Source: Sediminimonas qiaohouensis DSM 21189 (GTDB lineage: Bacteria; Pseudomonadota; Alphaproteobacteria; Rhodobacterales; Rhodobacteraceae). From it: DNA of 64,000 bases. The notes beneath the pieces were generated by a model, which was given only the letters and a program-made list of their open reading frames with translations, did not search any database and had not been told where the DNA came from. The stretch covers positions 124,001-188,000 of the forward strand of contig NZ_AUIJ01000002.1 of the NCBI RefSeq assembly GCF_000423645.1, given 5' to 3'. The translations under genes and the position numbers were made by a program. Shown in pieces: positions 34,991-42,233 of the stretch; within the stretch, counting starts at the first letter, position 1, and every line of letters begins with the position of its first letter.

Positions 34991-35940
34991 ACCGTGTCCC
35001 TCGCCCAGCGAAGCGCCCAGACGGCTGCGACAATCAGCACCACGCCGGCCAGGCCGTAGAACACCATGTCCATCGCCCCGGACGGCGCGCGATCGAGCAC
35101 CGCGCCCAGCCCCGCGCCGGCGCCGCCCTTGGTGCCATACTCGATGACCCGCGCTGCGATCTTGTCAATCTTCGTGGCCTGCACCTTGGGCTTGGCGTCG
35201 CGGTTCTGCTTGAGCGCTTCCCAGGTGCGCGCCCCGACCAGCCCGTCAACCGGCAGCCCCACACGCTCCTGGAACGTGCGCACGGCGTCCTCCGTGGCCG
35301 GGCCGAAGCGTCCGTCCACCGTGACCCCGAGAGCGGCCTGGAGGCGGCGCACGGCCGCGCCACCGTCGCCCAGGCGCAGCACCTCCGGCGAGGCCTCGCC
35401 CGTCTTGCGTCTGTAGGCGGCCTCGATCTTGCGCGCATAGGCCCCGCCCTGCCCGCCGCCGTTGTAGCGGTTCTCGAAGGTCTGCCAGTCGTGCGCCCGG
35501 ATCGCTCCGTCCAGCCCCCAATCGAGGATCAGCGACACGAAGCCATCGATCTGCGCATCCTCGCTGTCGGCAAAGGCCCGCACCATAGCGGCCGCGCTGT
35601 CATAGTCGGCCGCCTGGCAGTTAAACCCCATAATCTGGGGCGCACCCCAGCTGGTCGCGCGCAGCGCGGCATCGGGGCTGCGCTCATAGGCCTCCCCCAG
35701 CATCTTATCGCGCCGGGATGGTCCTATCCCGAGGCTGTCGCGCCAGCTTGTCGTGGCGCCCGGCATGGTGTGTGGCTCAAAACGCCGGATCAAGGTGCCG
35801 TCGCGCAGGAACGCCCTGCCCGCCGCCTCGACCTCGATGACGGCCGAGATCTCCGCCACGCCGCAGCCGATCCGCTCGGCCGCATCGGCGAGCTTGCCCT
35901 CGCTCATCGGCTGGGCATTGCCTTGCCATGGGTATCTCAT
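34987..35940 (-). CDS. Phage endolysin: N-acetylmuramidase + peptidoglycan-binding domain + C-terminal membrane segment
   Basis: 317-residue lysozyme. The ATG at 35940 has AGGAGC upstream. The N-terminal N-acetylmuramidase domain (about residues 18-185) includes ISAVIEVEAAG with the likely catalytic Glu, RFEPHTM, and SWGAPQIMGFN. A PG_binding_1 repeat follows (about 195-250: LRLGDGGAAVRRLQAALG, VDGRFGPATEDAVRTFQ, GLVGARTWEAL). The last ~25 residues are a hydrophobic helix (MVFYGLAGVVLIVAAVWALRW). A C-terminal anchor suggests that the enzyme is held at the membrane until holin action. Confidence 0.88.
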   Translation of the reverse strand: MRYPWQGNAQPMSEGKLADAAERIGCGVAEISAVIEVEAAGRAFLRDGTLIRRFEPHTMPGATTSWRDSLGIGPSRRDKMLGEAYERSPDAALRATSWGAPQIMGFNCQAADYDSAAAMVRAFADSEDAQIDGFVSLILDWGLDGAIRAHDWQTFENRYNGGGQGGAYARKIEAAYRRKTGEASPEVLRLGDGGAAVRRLQAALGVTVDGRFGPATEDAVRTFQERVGLPVDGLVGARTWEALKQNRDAKPKVQATKIDKIAARVIEYGTKGGAGAGLGAVLDRAPSGAMDMVFYGLAGVVLIVAAVWALRWARDTV

Positions 35941-35949
35941 CGCGTCTGC

Positions 35950-35972
35950 TCCTGCTGTTGATCTGGAATGCG
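35950..35972. repeat. 23-bp direct repeat, copy A
   Basis: Sequence begins TCCTGCTGTTGATCTGG and ends AATGCG. The same 23 bp recur at 36211-36233 with further diverged similarity on one side. It marks a duplicated 3' end of the small gene at 36195-36338, and encodes the shared RIPDQQQEQ tail on the minus strand. Confidence 0.8.
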
Positions 35973-36116
35973 GCCCGGCGGCCCGATACGCTGATCGGTT
36001 TTGCGCGACGGCCGAAGCCACCTCGCCGGGAAACGGAAAGAAGAAATAGTTTTGGAGAAGCTGAACAAGCCTGCTACGACTGCCGGTAGCTGTGGCGGGG
36101 TCCCTCCCCATGGTGA

Positions 36117-36151
36117 GGGCTGGCGCAGTGCCCCTTTCGCTGCGCCAGCCC
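36117..36151. other. Strong inverted repeat between the lysis genes
   Basis: Perfect 12-bp arms GGGCTGGCGCAG (36117-36128) and CTGCGCCAGCCC (36140-36151) with an 11-nt loop. No T-tract follows on either strand, so a simple terminator is unlikely. It lies in the ~240-bp segment between the two 23-bp direct repeats; that segment shows no convincing gene of its own. Confidence 0.6.
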
Positions 36152-36194
36152 GCAAACTACAGACGGAAAACCCGATCAAACCAAAGGCCACGTC

Positions 36195-36338
36195 CTACCG
36201 ACCCTGTTGTTCCTGCTGTTGATCTGGAATGCGACCTCCCTGCTGATCGGCGCACCAAGCCAGACCGAACAGCAGCACCCAGCCAACCAGTGCAACCGGG
36301 CCAAAATGTTTCCTGAGAGTCTGTCGGGTGTGGTTCAT
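36195..36338 (-). CDS. 47-residue single-pass membrane protein in the lysis cassette
   Basis: A small gene with a good ribosome-binding site (GGAGGG, 5 bases before the ATG). Its start overlaps the stop of the upstream membrane protein as ATGA. The protein has a basic N-terminus (NHTRQTLRKHFG), a hydrophobic helix (about residues 14-29, PVALVGWVLLFGLAWC) and a Gln-rich polar tail ending in RIPDQQQEQQGR. Size and place suit a spanin-like or holin-accessory role, but no family is recognised. Confidence 0.65.
   Translation of the reverse strand: MNHTRQTLRKHFGPVALVGWVLLFGLAWCADQQGGRIPDQQQEQQGR
36211..36233. repeat. 23-bp direct repeat, copy B
   Basis: Identical to 35950-35972. This copy lies inside the 47-residue membrane protein gene. 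Confidence 0.8.
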
Positions 36339-36625
36339 TTGCGCCCTCCGAGCCAACGCATCGCCGCCGCACGGATGGCGTCTCGGTCGGAAATCAGCGA
36401 CAGCATCACGTCGAGCGCCGCGTATCCGAAGGCGGTGACGACAATCGTCCAGCCGAGCGGGCCGAGCATCGTGATCTTCTGGGCAACCTCAGGTGACAGC
36501 GAGTACCCCAGCGCGCCGGAGACGCCGGCGATAACGATCCGCGCCAGCCAGGGCTTTTCCTTGTGCTGCATCGCGACGAAAACCATGGCCGCGATCAGCG
36601 CCATCCAATGCTCGGTCGATTTCAT
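36335..36625 (-). CDS. Small phage membrane protein, putative holin
   Basis: 96-residue protein starting at 36625 (GGAGAC upstream). Hydrophobic segments lie at about residues 6-20, 31-45 and 55-75 (WMALIAAMVFVAMQ, IVIAGVSGALGYSL, GWTIVVTAFGYAALDVMLSL), ending in a basic tail. It is the first gene after the terminator at 36646, so it begins the lysis transcript or depends on read-through. A second holin or antiholin is a reasonable guess. Confidence 0.6.
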   Translation of the reverse strand: MKSTEHWMALIAAMVFVAMQHKEKPWLARIVIAGVSGALGYSLSPEVAQKITMLGPLGWTIVVTAFGYAALDVMLSLISDRDAIRAAAMRWLGGRK

Positions 36626-36645
36626 GTCGGCCTGTCTCCAGTCAT

Positions 36646-36669
36646 AAAAAAAGCCCGCGCGAGGCGGGC
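36646..36669 (-). terminator. Rho-independent terminator after the tail operon
   Basis: On the minus strand: stem GCCCGC / GCGGGC with a 5-nt loop, followed directly by seven T. It lies between the DUF1353 gene and the first lysis gene, so late tail transcription should end or weaken here. Confidence 0.85.
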
Positions 36670-36696
36670 CGGGTGGTCGTCGCAATAATGCGGTGC

Positions 36697-37047
36697 TCAG
36701 TTGAATTTCCAGATGATCACGGCCAGCACCATCACCAGCCGGCGCAGCCGTCCCAGCCCCTGCGCGCGCAGCGCCTCAGAAAACAGAGACGCAGCTGTCA
36801 CGCGAGGCCAATCCAGCTCATGGATTGCATAATCATGCAGCGCCGCGGCCTTGAGGTAGCGGACATCGTGGGGGTCGAACGCCCAGCGCAAACCGCGCGG
36901 GATAGACACGTCGAAAGGAAAGCCCACAGGAACCGTCACCCAAAGGTCGGAGCCCTTGGCGCCGATCTCCCAGCGCAGCGTGCCTGTGGTGCGATACACG
37001 CCGTTTTCGTGCGCGCACCAGTCATGCGTCTGTGTGAAGACGGACAT
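36697..37047 (-). CDS. DUF1353-family phage protein
   Basis: 116-residue protein with the DUF1353 pattern: VPVGFPFDVSIPRGLRWAFD, then YLKAAALHDYAIHE, and a C-terminal hydrophobic helix (RLVMVLAVIIWKF). Members are found near phage lysis or tail-end genes; the function is unknown. It begins at the last base of gpD and is the final gene before the terminator. Confidence 0.8.
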   Translation of the reverse strand: MSVFTQTHDWCAHENGVYRTTGTLRWEIGAKGSDLWVTVPVGFPFDVSIPRGLRWAFDPHDVRYLKAAALHDYAIHELDWPRVTAASLFSEALRAQGLGRLRRLVMVLAVIIWKFN

Positions 37048-38099
37048 CAGCTTTCGGTAAATCCATCCGGTGCAAATTGAAATTCTTCGGAGTTTTCCTC
37101 TTCATCAAAGCTGTCTTCATCATCGCCAAGCTGCGCCGCTATCGCCGTGGTATAGCCCGAGCCGGAATATTCATGTGTCGCCGTCTCAATGATGAAGCGC
37201 ATCCCGTCTATTTCAGGCCGGCACTGCGACAGCACGACCGGCGCACCGGCGCGCACTGCCGGGTTCCCAACAACGCGACAGCTCATCGCCGCCTTACGAC
37301 GCTTCAACTCCTTGGCCTTGGCGATAACCGCCTTCTCAGCTTCTTTCTTGTCCGCGAACGGGAAATCGATCTTGAATATCGCCTCGCCGTCAGGATCGCT
37401 TTCCGCCTCGATCTCTTCTTGTTTGCCGGCGGCGCGATCCGGGTACTTGCCCTTGATCTTCTTGTACTTCGCACGCTCGGTAAGCCGCACGCGGCATGTG
37501 CCCACGATCAGCGTCTCGGGGGTGATCGCCACCGGGGTCAGGGCCCTTCCGGATGGGCTTTTGCCCTGCCCGCGCGCAGCGAAGATCAGGTTACCATCCT
37601 TGATCGAAAACAAGGCGCCGTGCCGCTCGGCCAGACGTTCCAGGAAATGCAAATTGGACTCGCCCACCTGCCCGACCCACTCGTAGACGTGAGCGGCCAC
37701 GGCGTCGTCGATCTTTGGCGTCAGGCCATGTTCACCGGCGATGGCCTCGACGATCTCCTTGACGCTCTTGTTGTCCCAGTGCCGTTCCTTATTCGACTTC
37801 TTGTCGCCGCGCATCTCGGCGGCCTTGCCGGTGATGCGCATGCGATAGGGCAGGATTTCGACCTCGATTTCCTCGGCCTCGAATGTGCCCATGAAGGCGA
37901 GTGTACCCGCATATCCCATCCAGACCCGGATTTCCGCACCGCGCCGGGGAATGGCCGCAACTGGCCAGTCGTTGAGCAGGATGTCCACCGTGTCCGAGGA
38001 TGCACCCTCCTTGTCCGTGACCGAGCATGAAATCAGACGGTCCATGAAAAGCCCGGCGACCGGCTGGCCATCCACGGTGATGCGGCATTGCGGCCTCAT
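37047..38099 (-). CDS. P2 gpD-like baseplate hub / late-control protein
   Basis: 350-residue tail protein of the gpD family (Phage_GPD), which forms the central hub under the tail tube, equivalent to T4 gp27. Recognisable parts: the N-terminal beta domain (ITVDGQPVAGLFMDRLIS), DTVDILLNDWP, the SVKEIVEAIAGEHGL helix, and SNLHFLERLAERHGALFSI. The C-terminus is acidic (DDEDSFDEEENSEEF). It follows gpX by 4 bp. Confidence 0.92.
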   Translation of the reverse strand: MRPQCRITVDGQPVAGLFMDRLISCSVTDKEGASSDTVDILLNDWPVAAIPRRGAEIRVWMGYAGTLAFMGTFEAEEIEVEILPYRMRITGKAAEMRGDKKSNKERHWDNKSVKEIVEAIAGEHGLTPKIDDAVAAHVYEWVGQVGESNLHFLERLAERHGALFSIKDGNLIFAARGQGKSPSGRALTPVAITPETLIVGTCRVRLTERAKYKKIKGKYPDRAAGKQEEIEAESDPDGEAIFKIDFPFADKKEAEKAVIAKAKELKRRKAAMSCRVVGNPAVRAGAPVVLSQCRPEIDGMRFIIETATHEYSGSGYTTAIAAQLGDDEDSFDEEENSEEFQFAPDGFTES

Positions 38100-38103
38100 G
38101 GCG

Positions 38104-38313
38104 TCAGTCCCAGAGCGTCACAAGCGGCGCTTGCGTCGGCTCAGGTTGCGCCTCCGGTAGAAATACCTGCGTGCCTTCTGGCAGAACTGGCCCCAGCCCT
38201 GCCAGCCCCGGATTGGCATCAAGAACTGCCTCCACGAAGCCGGACTCATCGCCATAGGCACGGCGGCAGATTGCATCCACCATATCGCCTTGTTGGGCAC
38301 GGATCGTTGCCAT
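38104..38313 (-). CDS. P2 gpX-like tail protein (LysM-type)
   Basis: 69-residue small tail protein of the gpX family. Opening IRAQQGDMVDAICRRAYGD and central VLDANPGLAGLGPVLPEGTQ give the LysM-like fold that caps or joins the baseplate. It sits between gpU and gpD, as in P2-like phages. Confidence 0.9.
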   Translation of the reverse strand: MATIRAQQGDMVDAICRRAYGDESGFVEAVLDANPGLAGLGPVLPEGTQVFLPEAQPEPTQAPLVTLWD

Positions 38314-38321
38314 GGATCACC

Positions 38322-38762
38322 TCACGAGAAAAGCGACAGGACGGACGTGATCAGGCTGGAGCCAAGCGATCCGCGATATGCCCTGATCTTGATTTGATAG
38401 CCGTTCTTGAGCGGCACACCGTTCCGATCAACGAAGGCAAGGTCTTCTTGAATACCCTCGATGATGTGCATACCGAACACGTTGAACGGCGCCCCGCCGA
38501 TATCGACCAGCGGCAAGACCTGCCCCGTTTCAGCGGCAAGCTTGAGTCCCTCCAGAGCGCCCTGCCCGCCGAATTCCTCAAACAGGACGCCGCGAATGGT
38601 CTCGGTTCTTTTCTTACCACCGGTCCATTGCAGTGCGTCCTGACCGCCCGCGACCTCGATTTCGGCCCAGCCCATGTCGCTCGACCGGTTCCGGCCCTGG
38701 TAAGAAAAGCCCAGCGCCTCGAATTGAAACGGCCCAAGCGCGAGAACAGTTGGTCCTGCCAT
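38322..38762 (-). CDS. P2 gpU-like tail-terminator protein
   Basis: 146-residue protein of the Phage_P2_GpU family: LGPFQFEALGFSYQGRNRS, WTGGKKRTETIRGVLFEEFG, MHIIEGIQEDLAFVDRNGVP, QIKIRAYRG. It ends the tail tube and helps head-tail joining. It overlaps the tape-measure stop by one base. Confidence 0.92.
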   Translation of the reverse strand: MAGPTVLALGPFQFEALGFSYQGRNRSSDMGWAEIEVAGGQDALQWTGGKKRTETIRGVLFEEFGGQGALEGLKLAAETGQVLPLVDIGGAPFNVFGMHIIEGIQEDLAFVDRNGVPLKNGYQIKIRAYRGSLGSSLITSVLSLFS

Positions 38763-41209
38763 CAGAATTCATCCGAAAATTGGGAGCGCATCCGCGCGGC
38801 GACCTGACGCCCGAATTCCTGGCCAAGCTCTTCGGCTGAGGCGTTCGCTCCACCCTGCACGATGATATCACCGAAGGTGATGCTGGCCGGGGCCCTGCTC
38901 TGTCCGCCGGCAGATGCCGTTTGTGCCACGTCGGTCGAAATGGGCGAAGGAGCTGCGACCACAGAAGTCACCGGAGACGCCGCCGCCTGGATCGCAGGCG
39001 GCGCTGCTATAACCGGCGCCATGGCAGCCGCACGAGCCGCCATTCTTGCCGTCTCGCGCGCTGTGTGGATGACGCCCGACCGACGCGGTGTGAAAAACTC
39101 TGGTCCTTCTTCACCGACCAGGTATGATCGCATGGCCGAGACTGGGCCGCCGCCTGCTTTGGCGCCGTCAATAGGCTTATTTCTGCCAGCGCCCGTTACG
39201 GGGTTGAATGTCGTAATCTCTCCGCCGCCCGTTAGTTTCTTCCACCAAGCGGGAGGCTCCGGCCAGTTGATTATATCCGATAGGTTGATGCTTCCGATGG
39301 CCTCAATAATCCGCTGCGGAAATCCTGCGATCCAATCGATGAAATCGTTGAAAGCGCCTTTGACGGAATCGATGATTGTTTTGGCAACGGCTTTCGACCT
39401 CGCCTCGATGCTGGCGAATTCCTCCTCGCCCAGCTTCTCGCGCTTGAAGATATCGCCTGTGAAGAAGTCGCGGATCGCAGAGAAGGCGGCGCTGATGCCC
39501 TCGCCCAAGACGGTAAACGCCTTACCGATCGGTTCGATGATCGGCTTGAGCGGTTCCAGCTTCTCCTTGATCCAGTCCATGACCGGCTGCAGCTCGTCGC
39601 CAATGGCCGAGGCAACCCCCGAAACGATGGCCGTGATCCTGTCCCAGTATTTCCAGGCCGCGCCCACCGTCGCAATCGCTGCCCCGATCCCGATCCACAC
39701 CGGGGCGCTGATGGCTCCGATAACACCGGCTACCGCACCGATGCCTGTTGCCACCTTCCCCAGGCCCGTTGCCCCGGCCACCGCTTTGAGCGCCACACCA
39801 ACCTTGCGGATTTTACCTGGACTGCGCCCTTCCATCTTGGCCAGCGCGGCATCGAGCGCCAACGCCGACCCGGCGCTGCCCTTCACGAAGGCCGATGCCG
39901 CGCCGAATACCCGAAGCCCAGCCGCGGCTGTCCGCAGCGCACCACCCCAAAGCACGAGGCGAAACAGGTTGGCCCCTGCGAAGGCGAGGTTGAAGGCCAC
40001 CAGGCCTCCCGCCGCCTTGATGAGGCCCGAGGCGAGTTTTGGGTTTTCCTCGGCCCAGCGTCCAACCGCGTCGGCGATCCGACCGATGCGTTCCATCACA
40101 CCTTTCAGGGATTTCATGAAGGTGTTGCCGATAGCGATATTCAGCCGCTCAAAGCTGTTCTTGAGAAGCTGCGCCTTGGCATTGAGGGTGTCCGCGCGGA
40201 TTGCAAATTCCTCATTGGCACTCCCCGCAGCGGCAGCGTCATCGCCGACAAGCGCCAGGCCTTCGCGCACGACATCCATGTTCTGACGGACCTTTGACAG
40301 CTCACGCGCCTCGTCGCCGAAAAGATCGGACTGCACCGCCGACTGCATCTCCGCAGGCAACTGATTGATCCGGTTCAGCACGTCGATGGTTGTGCCAACC
40401 GCATCATCTTGCATCCGCTTAGCCACATCCGTGGCCTCGATGCCTAGGACCGCAAATGCGTCTTTCTGTCGGTTGGTTGCGCTGGCACCGCGAGACAGTG
40501 CCTTGCCCATATTCCGGATCGACGTGGCCGAAGTGTCTGCCTTGCCGCCGGCGGCCAGCATCGCCGAGGCGAATGCCGCCGTTTCATCGGCCGCAAAGCC
40601 GAAGCCCTTTGCCGTTGCGCCGACCTTCGTCACGACATTCGTGATATCCCTCGCCGTCGCCGCCTGGTTGTTCGACAGCACGTTCATCTTGTCGAAAAGC
40701 AGACCGATTTCATCGACGTCCTGCCCGAGTCCCGTCATGAGCGCTTTCATAGCGTTCCCGGCTTGGTCGGCGGTGATGTCGAAGGCCGTGCCGATCTTGG
40801 CCGCAGACTCCGTGAATGCAATGATATCTTCGCGCGCGATGCCGGCCTGCCCAGCGCTCGCGGCAATGGCCGCCAGCCCCTCCACCGACATCGGCAACGT
40901 CTTGGATAAATTGAGAATGTCCGACTGCATTTTGCCGAAGGCCTCCGGCGTCGGAAAATCGACGACCTTACGGACATCCGCCATAGCCTCTTCGAAGTTC
41001 CCTGCGGCGCGGGCCGGGGCGCTTAGAGCCGCCCCTAGCCCAATTGCGGCCGCGCTGGCCGTCGCGAACTTACTCGTCGCAGCAGCCATCCGCCGGTTGT
41101 TCTTCTCGATCCGGTCATTGAGACCACGCATGCGCTGCTCGACCCGACGCGCGGGCTCGGTCACCCGATCCACCAGGGACAGGATCAGCTTTGATTGCAG
41201 TGTCGCCAT
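38762..41209 (-). CDS. Tail tape-measure protein (TP901/P2 gpT type)
   Basis: 815-residue protein that sets tail length and passes into the host envelope. The N-terminus is a coiled coil (RVTEPARRVEQRMRGLNDRI). The PhageMin_Tail domain follows (EAMADVRKVVDFP, GLAAIAASAGQAGI, KFGFAADETAAFASAMLAAGG-like). Central hydrophobic segments occur around residues 490-540 (VATGIGAVAGVIGAISAPVW). The C-terminal region is Ala/Pro-rich. It is smaller than many such proteins, which predicts a fairly short contractile tail. Confidence 0.93.
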   Translation of the reverse strand: MATLQSKLILSLVDRVTEPARRVEQRMRGLNDRIEKNNRRMAAATSKFATASAAAIGLGAALSAPARAAGNFEEAMADVRKVVDFPTPEAFGKMQSDILNLSKTLPMSVEGLAAIAASAGQAGIAREDIIAFTESAAKIGTAFDITADQAGNAMKALMTGLGQDVDEIGLLFDKMNVLSNNQAATARDITNVVTKVGATAKGFGFAADETAAFASAMLAAGGKADTSATSIRNMGKALSRGASATNRQKDAFAVLGIEATDVAKRMQDDAVGTTIDVLNRINQLPAEMQSAVQSDLFGDEARELSKVRQNMDVVREGLALVGDDAAAAGSANEEFAIRADTLNAKAQLLKNSFERLNIAIGNTFMKSLKGVMERIGRIADAVGRWAEENPKLASGLIKAAGGLVAFNLAFAGANLFRLVLWGGALRTAAAGLRVFGAASAFVKGSAGSALALDAALAKMEGRSPGKIRKVGVALKAVAGATGLGKVATGIGAVAGVIGAISAPVWIGIGAAIATVGAAWKYWDRITAIVSGVASAIGDELQPVMDWIKEKLEPLKPIIEPIGKAFTVLGEGISAAFSAIRDFFTGDIFKREKLGEEEFASIEARSKAVAKTIIDSVKGAFNDFIDWIAGFPQRIIEAIGSINLSDIINWPEPPAWWKKLTGGGEITTFNPVTGAGRNKPIDGAKAGGGPVSAMRSYLVGEEGPEFFTPRRSGVIHTARETARMAARAAAMAPVIAAPPAIQAAASPVTSVVAAPSPISTDVAQTASAGGQSRAPASITFGDIIVQGGANASAEELGQEFGRQVAARMRSQFSDEF

Positions 41210-41220
41210 GTGATGACCCC

Positions 41221-41352
41221 CTACGTCTTCTGCGGTCGCTCGGCCTCAAGGATCGGTGATATTTGCGCGTGGTAATGGAACATGCGCTCGGGCACCCATT
41301 CCTCCACCTCGTCGATGGATTGGTGCAGGTATCGCGCGACCTCGGCCACCAT
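41221..41352 (-). CDS. P2 gpE'-like tail protein (frame -1 extension of the tail chaperone)
   Basis: 43-residue segment starting at ATG 41352: MVAEVARYLHQSIDEVEEWV, then MFHYHAQISPILEAE. This is the GpE' motif (W-P-x-E-M / helix-W-Y pattern) of P2-like phages. The frame is open upstream, without a stop, all the way to the slippery heptamer at 41445-41451, so its normal product is probably the C-terminus of a gpE-E' fusion of about 158 residues. Free initiation at 41352 has only a weak AGGGG site 11 bases away. Confidence 0.75.
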   Translation of the reverse strand: MVAEVARYLHQSIDEVEEWVPERMFHYHAQISPILEAERPQKT

Positions 41353-41378
41353 CCGCGCGATACCCCTGTCTTCGCCCC

Positions 41379-41696
41379 CTAGTGAGCCGTCTCGTCCTCG
41401 GCTTCCGCCTCGGCCTTTGCGCTCTTCACCAGCGAGCGTGCTGAGTTTCCCATGAGGGGCGCGACCTCTTCGGACAAGCGCTCGAAATCGTCCATGTCCA
41501 GCTCGTCGATCACCTGAATCGGCACGTCGGCCATCGAGGCGAAGAGCGCGGTCGTTTTGCGCAGGGCGCCACTGACCTTGTCCATGGCCACCATGTGCCG
41601 CACCCGCATCCGCTGAAAGGTCAGCTTCTCATACGTTTCGCCCCCCGCCTCGATCGGCTCGGACGGCGTGAAGGCAATCATTTTCGGCTTACCCAT
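41379..41696 (-). CDS. Tail assembly chaperone, P2 gpE-like
   Basis: 105-residue protein of the tail-assembly chaperone type (Phage_TAC/GpE family): IAFTPSEPIEAGGETYEKLT, RMRVRHMVAMDKVSGALRKT, VIDELDMDDFERLSEEVAPL. It sits between the tube (FII) and the tape measure, the conserved place for frameshifting chaperones. Codons 83-84 (GGA AAC) form a G-GGA-AAC slippery site in the correct register for -1 slippage into the E' frame. Confidence 0.88.
   Translation of the reverse strand: MGKPKMIAFTPSEPIEAGGETYEKLTFQRMRVRHMVAMDKVSGALRKTTALFASMADVPIQVIDELDMDDFERLSEEVAPLMGNSARSLVKSAKAEAEAEDETAH
41445..41451 (-). promoter_or_regulatory. Programmed -1 frameshift site GGGAAAC
   Basis: The heptamer G-GGA-AAC (X-XXY-YYZ type) lies in zero frame of the tail chaperone gene. 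After slipping, the -1 frame is open for 74 codons and includes the gpE' motif. The lambda G-GT site is the closely similar GGGAAAG. Confidence 0.8.
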
Positions 41697-42208
41697 CAGG
41701 TCAGCCTCAACGCATCACGGCGCCCGGGGCGTTGCTCAGCACCACCCACACGAATGCTGAAATCATCGAACGCGAAAATCTCCGCATCGTCGATGAACAA
41801 GGATCCGGAATGCACCGTGACCTCGTATTCGGTCTCTGCTTTGGCCGCAGGCGCCCACGAGCCTGGATCAACCTTCTTGACGTCGACCGACATTTCGAAC
41901 CGGGTGGAGTGTTCGGTGCCGTCCTCGCTTTCCATATAGCCATACGCAATGATCGGAGAGGCGCGGCCCTGTCCGATACCGTAAAGCTTGAGCATCTCGG
42001 GATCGAACGACGTTTCCTTGAAGGTGCAGGTCGTGACCTCGTAGCCCATGCTGACTTCGCGCGGCTTGATCATGCCGGCGTTGCGGAAATCCTCCATGGT
42101 CTTTTCCATGACCGGGATGGTGATTTCCATGGCCTGGCCGACGCGATTGCCATCAGCCGCGACCAGCGTTGTATCCTTCAGGATGTATGCCGGGAGCTTG
42201 TTTGCCAT
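41696..42208 (-). CDS. Major tail tube protein (P2 FII type)
   Basis: 170-residue tube protein: KLPAYILKDTTLVAADGNRV, ITIPVMEKTMEDFRNAGMIK, MEVSMGYEVTTCTFKE-like centre, and FEMSVDVKKVDPGSW. This is the Phage_tube/FII family. It follows the sheath by 25 bp and overlaps the chaperone start by one base. Confidence 0.95.
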   Translation of the reverse strand: MANKLPAYILKDTTLVAADGNRVGQAMEITIPVMEKTMEDFRNAGMIKPREVSMGYEVTTCTFKETSFDPEMLKLYGIGQGRASPIIAYGYMESEDGTEHSTRFEMSVDVKKVDPGSWAPAAKAETEYEVTVHSGSLFIDDAEIFAFDDFSIRVGGAEQRPGRRDALRLT

Positions 42209-42233
42209 TGTTCATGTCTCCTATTAAGGGGGA

